From Heterobasidion occidentale (lineage: Eukaryota; Basidiomycota; Agaricomycetes; Russulales; Bondarzewiaceae), in NCBI GenBank assembly GCA_039111635.1, contig JBCAQO010000002.1:3224001-3288000 (forward strand): a stretch of 64,000 nucleotides of DNA. Direction: 5' to 3'. A model generated the notes under the pieces. The model ran no database searches, was not told the DNA's origin, and saw only the letters and a list, made by a program, of their open reading frames with translations. Below, in pieces: positions 33,770-44,563 of the stretch; within the stretch, counting starts at the first letter, position 1; the number at the start of each line of letters is the position of its first letter. The position numbers and the translations under genes are program-made.

Positions 33770-36457
33770 TCATATCGTAAAATCAAATGGTGCAAACGCG
33801 GTCTTGAAGGCCTGCACATCGGCCTTGTCGTCTTCTTCTGCCTGCACACATGCCTTCCAGTCCATTCTATCCTCGAGCTGAAGCAGCGAAGACAGGACCT
33901 GTCTGTAAGTCCGACATCGTAAGCTGGATGATAATTAGATGACTGTTATGGTACTCACCGGCCAAATTGCACGCTGAATGGCACCCCATCCCTCATCCAA
34001 TGTACTCGTCTGCTTGTATCTGGAAATTCCACGCGGAAATAACTTCCTGCATCTTGTCCAGGCACTTTTGCGTCGGCTTCCTCGACGTCAAACTCGATGC
34101 CATGAGCTTTACCTTCATCGACGAAGGCAGACTCAACCCTATCCTTGAGGGACAAAGGAACTGGGATGACTTGAATATGCGAATGTCCGCCCTTTGCCGA
34201 TAGACGACCAACTTCGAAAAATATTGGGGTGGCGCCATGCTTGGCGTAGAAGGCACGGAGAGCAGTTTTGTATCTAGAAACGAATGATAGAAGGGGAGAA
34301 GTGAGTGAGATGGCTCTTCAACATCTCCCACATCGCACCACGTGTCACTCACTGATCTACTTCTTGGATAGCTGAGTCTCTTAACTCATCAGGAATCGAG
34401 CTCAATGTCGCGAAATGAGCGATCGGTACGATCAACACATGGCCTCCACCTGGAATGCCTGGGATTTCGATGCCTTTGCCTTTGTACTTCTCCACATCAT
34501 GCGTCGGGATCAATTGCCCCTTCGGCAACGTCAAATAGCACTCTCCGCCGATGGCCACGATCAGATGTTTTGCCAGACTCGGATTCGATAAGCAGAACCA
34601 GCATTCGCCCGGTCCAATCTCCCTGGGCGGACCGCGACCACGATTTCCACCGCCGTGGCGATCGTTCTGAGGACCCGATCGGCGCTCATGGATGACAGGG
34701 CAGTCGTCAATGTAGTGTAGTTCACTCCCACAGGCCCGACAGACGTATCCCTCACGCGGCTTACGTCCGCCTGTGTCACCTACAGCATGCCGTGTTGGAC
34801 AATCGCGAACAAGGTGACCTTCCTGAAGAAGAATAAGTATGAAGACAGAAAGGAGTTATAAAAGCACAAGCTTACATTATTACAGATCTTACACACGTAC
34901 CCTTCGGGTGGTTTGGTCCGCTCTGGACAGTCGTTGATGAAATGCTGTAAGGCACAGATGAGGGTAAGGAACCAACAGTTTCCGTAGGTTCTAAAAAGAA
35001 TAAACAGAGCGCACGTCTGTAGCGTCACAGCGCTTGCACCTGTAACCAGCAGGAGGCTTTCCCTGTTCCTCTGAGAGGTCGGGGGAGTGTGAAAGGAAGA
35101 AAATCGATGGCACATATAGGAGCTGCGTTCAGCGCGTGATCAAGTGGTTAGACAGGGAAGAGGCACAGACCTCTCCGGATGCGCTTTCCGGGCTGTTGCA
35201 CACCCCCCCACCTGAAGTTCTCGCCTTCATTTTCCAGCTGACGCTTGTGCAGCCGAGCAGACACTTCTGTAAACGGATTCGCTGTGGCATTTGCCGGCCG
35301 CGCTGGCGCTGGCGCTGTAGGAGATTGCGTGGCGATCGAAAACGCGTAGAACCACTGTCAATGAATAGCAGCGTATGAGAACGCACTCATAGAATGTGGA
35401 CAGTAATTATTTACCCGCTGCTTCTTGCCCCCACCTGTCTCTCCGCCGAACGAACCAAGACTGACAAACCTCGAAACCCTTCCAGCTTCATCATCCCATA
35501 CAAAAGGCTCTCTTTCCCAGAAACACGGCGGTTTCCCTCCACTGGTCAGAATGTACCTTGGCTTTGTCTTCCGGACTATTTCGTCCACAGGGGGCGCGCC
35601 AATCTTGTCCAATTCAGGTACCGGAAAAGGGGCAGAGGAAAGGGCAGCGATACAAGATGGCCAAGAGTGGGTTACCAGGATGTCAACTAGGGAGGAGCTA
35701 CTGGTAGACATGATGGATGCGAGGGAGGAGCCCTTGGGCGCCGAGGTGGAAAGGGAGTTAGAGAGAAGTTTTGAGACAGTTTGAGAAGAGAAGTACGGTG
35801 AGGAGAATCCCTTTTCGATGTTCAGAACACGGAGCGGATGTGCATACTAGACTAGACATACATGGGGTAGTTCGGATGCTTCGTATATTTTTGGCTCGTA
35901 GGATCCTCCGAGGCAAGCTATGCGCAACCCTTCTGCGGTAGTAAAGATTGCAGACTTGCCTATGCTCTCATGATTCATGGACAATGATGAACACAGTAAT
36001 CAAGTATAACTTACTCAGCAAGAATACATTCGTGCCGAGCTCCCCGCTTGTTTTCGAGAACTTGTCGATGACTGACTGAGGCAAAGGATGCTCGCCCTGC
36101 ATAATATAACACGGCAGCGGTGCTGTGGATTGAACGAGTTAGTCTCTGAAGGTCTCGAAAGGTGAGCAGACACACCCTTCAAGTTCCCACTCAACAATTG
36201 CGCTACATCTCCCATATTATCCTCCTCCTCATCTGTCACCGGACCAAAGAAGTCTCCTGTGCACAATACAAGATCGAATTTGCCATGTTTCGCGTCGATA
36301 GCCTGTATTTTCGCGAACAGGTCGTGAATAGATCCGTAAGCAGACCCAACAGTCAGGCTATTATGGAGCAAATGAATTCATCAGCACGCCCGGGAGAGAA
36401 TAAATGAATATATGGTTACATTTTCAATGTTTGTGGTGAGGGTGTTGTCGACGCCAT
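33770..36457 (-). CDS. CWF19L1: CWF19L1/Drn1-like protein with CCHC zinc knuckles
   Basis: Homologue of the partner of lariat-debranching enzyme Dbr1, acting in intron turnover. Eleven exons (36457-36420, 36357-36176, 36122-36015, 35959-35862, 35810-35415, 35354-35204, 35070-35015, 34944-34876, 34822-34353, 34273-33959, 33902-33770) give 671 residues. An N-terminal metallophosphatase-like part (ILTVGSAYGSIHDLF, VLCTGDFFGP) leads to KPRYILTSGG and WFYAFSI. Three CCHC knuckles follow (CKRCDATDHFINDC, CKICNNEGHLVRDC, CRACGSELHYIDDC), then CwfJ_C_1 with GECWFCLSNPSLAKHLIVAI and GGHVLIVPIAHFA, and CwfJ_C_2 with GHSHIQVIPVP and MDWKACVQAEEDDKADVQAF. Two knuckles are completed across introns. The exon 6 donor was chosen for frame (GTGTGC, giving ENFRWGEEQ). 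The gene converges on the aminotransferase. Confidence 0.93.
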
Positions 36458-37681
36458 ACGGTTCGGAGTTTGCCGAGGCTTTGTTTGGGCCTCTCAGGCA
36501 CGCGTGCCAACAGCCATAACCCACTTTGGCTCTTGTATTCTTGGATCGTCAGCTTTCGTCAGGCGCCATCTAGTCTCTGATTTTTACCTGTTGTATGAGG
36601 GTGTTAATGCCCTTAAATCTCACGGAATGATGTGGTAAGACTAAAGCACGCAGTACTACATGCGCAAAACGCCGTGAATGAGACAAGCGAGTATGGTATC
36701 CGCCAACAAAAGACAGTCGTTCTATGTGAGGGATGTGTGCGTACTATAGAAGTCCATTTGAATCCTAACCATCTGGGGTTAGTGACAATTATGCCGCGAA
36801 GCACCGGCGGACGCTGAGCGCTGAGCGCTGATCCTCCAACCTCAACTTAATTGCTTTACCATTAGTAGGGGAGAAGCTGTCGATTACGGTCCTCATGCAG
36901 GACTTCCGGGAGGAAACATTCGTCTCGACTGTTAGGGGCAACCTCTGAGGGGGTCTCCGGTCATCAGTTCTCTTCTAGATTAGCTGCGAATGTGACATCC
37001 TTTAGCTGAGTATAGCAGTAGGTGACCCTCTCAAAGTTGCTTACCTTCATAAGCAGACTTGTTATGAAGTGACAAGAATGTGAACTCACGATCATCCACG
37101 GACGATGCTCGGTGCCTGCAATGCTTGTGAGACACGGAAGCAAACCACGATGACCACCCGATCCGTGAATCTGACCCCGTCAGCTCACACATTCATCAGG
37201 TACCTTCGCGTGAAGAGTCGTCATAATCGGCGATTTCTGATGAACGGATATGCAGCATAGGCACACAAAGGACGAGGAAGGGAATCCGGAGGCGAGTTGC
37301 CCAGTTGGGAACAAGGAAAAAAGGTGCACGTGGAGGAAGGCGGGGTCGATGGCAGAGCACTGTTGTTCTCCTCTGCAGGTTTGTATTGTTCCGAAGGGAG
37401 CAGCTGTCGAAATAATATGGTCTCCGTAATCCAAATACCTTCGACGCCCTGGCCCTCGCCGCCGCCTTCCTCTTCTTCCACGCTCTACATCCGCCCTGGT
37501 TCACAAACTCGCAGGCACGAGCTCTGTCTCCTAGGTTCTTTAAAACCCTCTGTCCATCTCGGCGACAACAGCAGCAACAGCCCCAGGTTCATTGGCTGAA
37601 GGTCAAGAGTACTGCGCTTCGCTGTAATTTCTGGACTGGAATTCTGTTGGACCACTCTTTCCTTCCAGATACTAGACTACT
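36458..37681. other. Divergent intergenic region
   Basis: 1.2 kb between the starts of the CWF19L1-like and esterase genes. It contains a small GCTGAGC repeat near 36820 but no supported gene. Confidence 0.5.
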
Positions 37682-39666
37682 ATGGTTGCTCTTACTGCTG
37701 TCCTTGTCACGTTGTTGCTCGTCTCTTCGACGGTCACCTCGCCAGTTCCGTCTCAGACATTTAGTGTCGGGGATCGGCTCCCATTCCCCCCATTTGATCC
37801 AAGAGGTCTCCTTTGTCATCTGCCTATAATCAAGAAGGCTCTCTGTCCACGTCAGGCGCCTTCTGGGCCCTCTGTCAAAACACCCGTCGGTATTGCTCTT
37901 GGCACCACCCTCTCGAGTGGGGCTGCTCGATTCGCAGTCAAGTACGGTTCTGCTCAGAGATGGCAATTGTCTAGCGTGGCCTCGAATTGGGAACTACCGT
38001 GCGCATCTGCTTCACTCATTTCCTACGTTCGTATTTACCCACCAGCAATCATCGCATCGACAGTAATGGATCTTCAGACGTCACCGCCCTCCCTCTGGCT
38101 TGCCCACAAGACAACACCAATTCATCAAATTATTCGGAGGATTGTCTGTCTATGCTTCTATACGTTCCCATGTCTGTGCTGACCTCGACCAATGTACCGA
38201 CTCTCATGTGGTAAATACACTCGTTTTTTCGGTACTGTCTTACGACTGATGCATGATCTTATGTAGGATTCACGGAGGCTCCTTTATTGTCGGCTCTGCA
38301 ACCAATCCGGGCCTTGATGGTTCTAATCTTGCCAAGGCAACTAACTCGATTGTTGCAGTTGTTCAGTATCGTTTGGGCGCAGTGAGTCGACGTCTAGCAC
38401 GCCGATTTGTTACCCTCATCTGACTGTTCTGCCTTAGCTCGGATTTAATTCACCAGACGGCAGCCGAATTTCGCTTTACAGGATATAACGACTGCGTTGA
38501 AGTTCCTGCAGAAAGTTGTACCCAGTTTCGGCGGAAGCGCTTCGAGGATAACAGTCGCTGGTCAGAGCAGCGGTGCCAACATGATCAGAGCACTGCTCGC
38601 CGTGCCATCCGCTTCTTCGTTGTTCCAGTCGGCCATCCTTCAGTCGGACCCTATGGTCCGTCCTTGCTTTGTTCTTTTGGGCCTATTACTGATATCCCTG
38701 TAGGATTATGGCTTTCTTTCCCCTGGCGCTCAGCAGACGCTCCAAAATTATTTCAACTCCAACATCAAGTGCAATGCTACAGATGCCGCTTGTCTCAAGG
38801 CTATGAGTATTGATGACATCTTGTCCGCCCAAGACTTGTTGTTCGCCAACGGCTTTGAGCAAGACCCGTCCGCGACACAATCTGAGCCTATGCGCCCTGT
38901 TCACGACGGCTCCTTCCTCACATCTACACTCGATTCGACTAGTCCCTTTCCCTCGGTTTCTAAACCAATCCTTCTGTCGAACGTCAAGAATGAAGCAGGC
39001 CTCACAATATACTCTTCCTTTCCTGACCCGATGGGCAGGTCGCTCTATAATGCTGTCGTCAACGGCACCTTCGGTAACCCGCGGACCAGCATTATCTTAT
39101 CGGCTCCACAATACAGTATTCCAGTACTTGCGGACGGGGAAGACCCTGATGCGCGGGTCCAGCTTGAGACGCTGGGCACGGATTCTGTATGGAAGTGTGC
39201 AACATGGACGTTTGCGAGGAATTGGGTTGGTCATGGAGGCAAGGCATATGTTGGTGTATACGCGCTCGGAGCGTCCTACCCAGGCAATGACGGCGTACCG
39301 TTCTGTACTCAGAATGGGTCTGTCTGCCATCAGGACGATATTGAAATTGTCGTGCGTCTATCTCGCCTTTTTTTCTGATTGCCTAGTGCGCTTAACAGTG
39401 CGCTGCACTCTCAGTTCGGCACTGTTCAGAGTCCCACCTCTGCTCAGTCCGCGCTAATCAGTGAAATGCAGGCGCGTTACAGCGCCTTCCTCCACACGGG
39501 CAACCCCAATCCGTCAGGGTCGTCCTTGACGACCTGGTCTCCTGCCACGACGTCTAACATTTCTGCTTTACTTTTCGGCGGCGAAGGGGCTGCATCAGAA
39601 GGCGCGTGCGATCCCCGCTTTTGGGGTTCGCGGGTACCGTACGATTACCAAGTCTTCGGCATCTGA
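37682..39666 (+). CDS. Secreted type B carboxylesterase/lipase
   Basis: Extracellular alpha/beta-hydrolase of the carboxylesterase/cholinesterase family; the ester substrate is unknown. Six exons (37682-37998, 38064-38210, 38267-38381, 38438-38655, 38704-39351, 39415-39666) give about 565 residues. A signal peptide (VALTAVLVTLLLVSSTVTS) is followed by VKTPVGIALGT, the oxyanion-hole motif WIHGGSF, VVQYRLGALGF, the nucleophile elbow AGQSSGANM and the probable catalytic histidine in SVCHQDDIEIV. Exon 4 holds a frame break near 38465-38472: after GFNSPDGSR the conserved NFALQD-like sequence is recovered only if one A is restored. Intron 4 uses a GTCCGT donor. Several N-glycosylation sequons are present. 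An inactive allele is possible if the break is real. Confidence 0.92.
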
Positions 39667-40144
39667 TTTCATCGTCACCTCATTCTAGTCAGGTTTGCTT
39701 TTTGGGTGTTCTTGCATCTTACATCTTTCGACTCTCCTCTAATTGGGGTTTTCACGGATTTTACGTTCCACGACCTTCGCATAATTTAATTCTATGATTC
39801 CCCTGTTTCCTTTTTTACATACTTCTCGACTGCTTGGTTCTGCACTTGTCTGGGCATCCGTGGTTTGCCTTTGTATCCCTAAGGATCGTTCGAATGAGGT
39901 GTGGTCCACTCTCCTCTGCAGCTGTGTTGATATCGGTGTAGCACTTCATGTTTCTGTAACCCTACCGTTATTTGGTATCTCTCTGCCCATTAATCACACG
40001 ACAACTTGTTTCATGTTGCGCGGCAATCAGGCAGGGATCATTGGGAAAACTAGTTGCGAAATAAGAGCGCGTTAGATACATAGGATTCTGAGACATATGC
40101 TTATTATGATATTATGATACTCCATGTGATGACAGCGAGAGGAA
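39667..40144. other. Intergenic between convergent esterase and Nudix genes
   Basis: About 480 bp shared by two 3' ends, T-rich after the esterase stop. No gene seen. Confidence 0.55.
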
Positions 40145-41275
40145 TCATAGTCTTGACTGCTTGAAAAATGCCTGGTGCTCGATCTCAGTGAAGACATCGA
40201 AATTTCTCAACAACACAATCTCGGTGGGTATCTAGAATCAGATAGGTGTTAGCATGACGATTTTTGCTTCCGCCGACCACTACAGCCCAAGACGCAGGTA
40301 GACCAGCCACAGGAGGAACAATGGCAGGCACTCACCCCTTTCTTTCCGAATCTCACGAGTGACCGATGGAGACGGCCCTTCGATCCGCCACGAGTTTCAT
40401 CGCCCTCATATGTCAGAACTGACCTCCCGTCTTGATCCTGACCTCCCGGATGGCCACGGGGATTGATCACCATTCTGCCAAATGCACCTGCGGCGAGCTC
40501 ACGTACTCGTGCTTGCTGCTCAAGGGTCGCCTCGCGTCCGTGTAAGATGCCCGCAAGGGTGGTGATGAGGTAGTATTGTGGCGGCATGAGGGCGATCTTC
40601 GAGGAACGGAATTCGGCGAGAGCATCGAGCGGGTGGATGAAGCGTGCGGCGATTACCTCAAGGCCGCCGTCTGGGGTAGGAAGACGGTGCTGGATTGTTC
40701 CGTGCGAGAAGCCTGAGGTAGTTGTTGACGATGATGGCAAAAAGGCTACGTAAAAACGTGTGTGGAATCGGCTGCAAATCGCATGAATGTGAGGCTTGCC
40801 GATTGGAAGTGAAGGACATACCGAGGGACCTGCGGCGGGGTCACCCATTCTGTGAACGGAAGAAGAGATTTCTTGTCCGTTTCAAGACTGTGCTCTTTCA
40901 GGAAGTCTTTGAAAAGCATCTGTTGTGCATGAATAGACTTCCGTGACGAATCCACGACCGTGTCGGACAACAAGTGGTCTGAGTTCGGGAAGAAGCAAGC
41001 AATATTCCAGACTCTTCGAATGTTTCTCGGATGGCAGTCATCTGATATGAATCATCCTGAGCGACGTCGTAGTTCCCACCGGGAAACACCTGCATGAGTG
41101 GCAAGCTTTAACGGCTTAAAGTCCGATTGGGACACAGAATACGTACATGGACACCGCCAAATGATTGGGCCTGTGGATTGCGATGGACAAACAGAATCTC
41201 ATTCCTTGCATTTACCACAATGAGACTCGCCGACGGCCGTGGCGCCGAGGGGTATACTGACGCAATACCTGTCAT
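40145..41275 (-). CDS. Nudix hydrolase, NUDT19-like
   Basis: Predicted CoA-diphosphatase type Nudix enzyme. Four exons (41275-41147, 41089-40822, 40771-40336, 40231-40145) give about 306 residues. The front has PRPSASLIVVN, EILFVHRNPQAQSFGGVHVF and PGGNYD. The second half of the Nudix box is intact as AIRETFEESGILLA (R-E-x2-E-E-x-G), while its start is diverged as in NUDT19. Downstream are FTEWVTPPQVPRRFHTRFYVAFLP and MPPQYYLITTLAGI. A frame break near 40987-40996 (GCTTCTTCCC on the minus strand) is cured by one more T, giving LLAFFPNSDHLLSD. An in-frame ATG at 41494 would add 73 Arg-rich residues and could provide a targeting sequence; I chose 41275 because conservation starts there. No peroxisomal signal was seen at the C-terminus (QSRL). 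Confidence 0.86.
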
Positions 41276-42689
41276 CGAACGAATGTCACGATGAAGACAG
41301 AAGTAGAGGTTGTTTGATAAGACCCTTCTACACGAAGGATACGCCGAGCAGCGTTGAGCCGTGAATAGAGAGTTTGGTCGATGTAGATGGAATGGGTGGT
41401 AGTGCAGTGTGGATCCGTGCTGAAAAAATCGGACCTGCAGATACGGCCAAGGTCGGCGTTGCGATGTGCGCCGAAGGGGACTAAGGGTATTCATACCCTA
41501 GATGTGCGACATATATAAGTAATCGGCTGAAGCTGAAGGACGTGACCGTTTTCACGAAGCGCCCGCCGGAAACGCAGTTATAGAAAGACATGACCCGTGT
41601 TTACCTAGCTACACGAGAGTTGAGTGGTTTGCCGGCTAGAGCGATCAGCCGGTTCAAGGCTCGAGATGATGTCTCATCATATGTTGGATGGGGACTTGAT
41701 GCGTACAGGACAGGCTTGCCGCGTCGCTATGTGGGGATAGTGCAGCTTTAAGGACCTTAAGGGACTCTGAAAATTCTCTTCAAAGCGCGATCACTACAGA
41801 CACAAGACGTTCACAGCTCGGCGCAAATGGTGTCAGAGAACATCATTGGTCAGATGATTCATGCCCGACGGGGTCAACGCTCGTAACTACGTCCTCGTTC
41901 ACTCTGCAACGCTGATGTTTGGGCGCGCCGCAGCGCTACTTCGGTGTAGAGAGTAGCGCCCTTGTTTACATCCAGGCCTTGACGAGAGTTGTGATTGTTC
42001 CGTCGTGAGTTAGGGATTGAAAAGAAGGAAACGTCATGCACCAGTGACCCAATCAAGGCGCGCCAGCAGTCTGACACACCAAGATATGTTTCATGTTGAT
42101 AAAAGGAAAGCTGCAAGCTGACTATTCAGGGAGGATAGGCGACATCACATCGGCACTCACAGGTCCTTATAGAAACTGACACTCCCTCTCTGCCTGCATA
42201 CCCGAAGATGCCAGACCCGCTTCGAAGGATCTGTACTTCAAATTCTCAAGTGCCTCGAGGTGTTAAATCTCGCTCAGGTGGACCTTGAAGCTTGAGGCCT
42301 GAGCTTAAGAAGCAATCGCATAGACAGAAACGAAAGTCAGGTCGATTTGACACAAACGCGATTGGGGCATGCCTTAGAATAACGGAAATTCATGTCGAGT
42401 CGAAAGAAAGAGTTTCCTTCATATATCTATCAGTAAGTGGTGCAAAAGTTGCGTGAAAGCATTGTCCAAATTTGGCTCTCTATGGCTGTGGCAAGTTTTG
42501 TACCACTTCGCGACGAATACGTGACGAAAGCCCTGCCATTTGTCCTGACGGTAAGTATTCACTGGATTACGTACCTTAACCTCCTCAAACGCGTCGCCTA
42601 ACTTGGGGAGTACCTCTACATCGTCCTCGGATTCCGTACATCGCCTGATTCATCCTCGACAACTCAACCTCTGCGCTCATTCACCAGTC
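41276..42689. other. Divergent intergenic region
   Basis: About 1.4 kb between the Nudix and UBLCP1 starts, with no supported gene apart from the possible Nudix N-terminal extension up to 41494. A GGTTCAAGG stretch at 41651 resembles a tRNA B box but no tRNA fold was found. Confidence 0.5.
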
Positions 42690-44478
42690 ATGGACCATGC
42701 ATCTGAGTATCGTGAAGACAAAGTGGCCGGTCCTTCTGCGCCTGTGTTTGACCGGATCCCGGGAAGTGACAGTGGTGCACAAGGGAGCGAAGCCACGAGC
42801 ACAACGATCCTGACAACTTCAGTAACGCGACGATGACTCTCCACCATCATATATCATCTGACATTCCAGTAGACTGATGCTATGCAGGACGGCACTATCA
42901 CTGAACGCTGGATTCACTTAGCATTCTCGTGGGCTAGTAAATCGTTCACATTGGATGTTGCAGAATCTGATAGGCACGTCGCATTACACTTTGGGTTGAA
43001 ACTGACGATGACACCCCATGGATCTACTCAGGGTCTTTGATTTGAAAGCTGCATTGTTCAGCCTGACGAATGTACCGCCAGAACGGCAGAAGATTCTCGG
43101 ACTGGTCAAAGGAAAGCTACCCCCAGATGAAGAACGCGTGTCAGTTCCACGTCATCATTCGCACAGCGCTCGATCCTTTGAATTGTATTTGTAACTGATG
43201 GTCGTTAGAGGTAACCTCAAACTTGTCAGCAGTAAGAAATTTACTCTAGTGGGTACACCGGAAGGACACGAGATCAAGGACCCTTCGCGTGCGTCAAGCT
43301 CCTCTTTTTAGACATGATTATCAATGACACCAGTACTTGGCAGAGGTGGAATTCCTGCCAGATATACTCAACGATCTTGATGTCGACTTTTCTGCGGACC
43401 CCACCGCTGCGATCCAATACCAAACGATCAACGGAATATGAGAAAAATTCGCGAGGCCACGAAGAGGTTGAATGTGAATATTATTCATCCTCTTCGTGAA
43501 GGAAAACGCTTGCTAGTCTTGGATATCGATTATAGTAACTTTTTTCTTTTGAATCGTCATTCAGCTAGGAGCACTGATTTGGTTGGGTTCATATAGCCAT
43601 ATTAGACACGAAACCACTGACTTCTGGTGCTCTACCGCCAGCGGAATGTGCTCGGCCACGACTGCACGAGTTCCTCTCTGCGATATATCCGTACTACGAC
43701 ATTTGCATATGGTGCCCATGATGCTCTCTCACGAGTCAAAGTATTCTGCTGATTGGAAGCAGGTCTCAGACCAGCTGGATTTGGCTAGAAACCAAGCTCG
43801 TTGAGCTCGGAATGTTGGGCACCGACCGGCCGTACAAGGTGGGCTTCAACTACCCCTCTCTTTTGAATTTACTAAATCACTATCGGATGACAATACAGGT
43901 TTCATTTGGTAATCCAGTTCATACGGAACGTGCAGCGGAAATGGCTCATTGACGAAATACCAGTCTTAGATAAGACATCTATGTTTACAGTCTTCTCAAC
44001 ACGAGAAGGCAAGACGTATACCCATTCAGTCAAGGCTCTCCAGATCATTTGGAATCGCTTTCCTCAGTTGTAGGTGTAGTTCATGCTTTACAACAATCAG
44101 CATGAACTCAGCGCAACCTATGGGCTGCCAGTAATGCACAGAACACTATTCACGTAGATGACTTGGTATACGCGCTCACTTCTCATTTTTTTTGCGTACT
44201 GATTTGCACGTTTCTTAGGGTCGCAACTTCGCCCTCAATCCGAAGCAAGGACTAAGATTTCAGCATTCAAGGAGGCTCATACCCCGCAGGCCATGGCTGA
44301 TCGTGAGCTCGACAAGCTCGCACGATACATGGTTCATATCGCTGGTATCGATAATTTCCAAGCACTGGACCATAAGGTGAGATTCACCAGTAATCTTGTG
44401 CCATTGAGCATGATGCGACCGCATTCAATCCTGCAGGATTGGAAGCGTGTCGTGCGCGCGCTGCATCCTCCCTCATAG
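42690..44478 (+). CDS. UBLCP1: Ubiquitin-like domain CTD phosphatase (UBLCP1)
   Basis: HAD-type Ser/Thr phosphatase known to act on nuclear 26S proteasomes. Twelve exons (42690-42821, 42888-42973, 43032-43139, 43209-43288, 43344-43534, 43597-43711, 43763-43838, 43899-43908, 43964-44069, 44132-44165, 44219-44376, 44437-44478) give about 379 residues. The ubiquitin-like part reads WASKSFTLDVAESDRVFDLK and NVPPERQKILGLVKGKLP. The phosphatase part has LLVLDIDYT (catalytic Asp pair), YYDICIWSQTSW, NTIHVDDLGRNFALNPKQG and LDHKDWKRVVRAL. Exon 8 is 10 nt. Intron 2 (42974-43031) starts GCACGT. Two frame breaks occur: near 43431-43446 (one A missing before MRKIREATKRL) and near 44256-44261 (one A missing, LRISAFKEAH). 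Both flanking sequences are conserved. The gene is tail to tail with CSN8, 85 bp apart. Confidence 0.92.
42974..43031 (+). other. Probable GC-AG intron in UBLCP1 gene
   Basis: The donor is GCACGT after GATAG; splicing gives ESDRVFDLKAALFSL, conserved in UBLCP1. No GT donor nearby keeps the frame. Confidence 0.8.
43899..43908 (+). other. 10-nt micro-exon in UBLCP1 gene
   Basis: Lies between ACAG and GTAATC and supplies VSF plus one base between RPYK and VLDKTSM, matching the family pattern K-[IV]-[TS]-F-x-LD. Confidence 0.85.
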
Positions 44479-44563
44479 GCCATGGCGGGAGCGTTCCGAA
44501 TTGACCTGTATTGTACAGTATATTGGAGATTTGATGCCTCGCATCAACAGTTCTATCGCGAAA

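Noticed and set aside
41640..41665. GGTTCAAGG, resembling a tRNA B box
   Set aside because: Same reason: no cloverleaf could be drawn.
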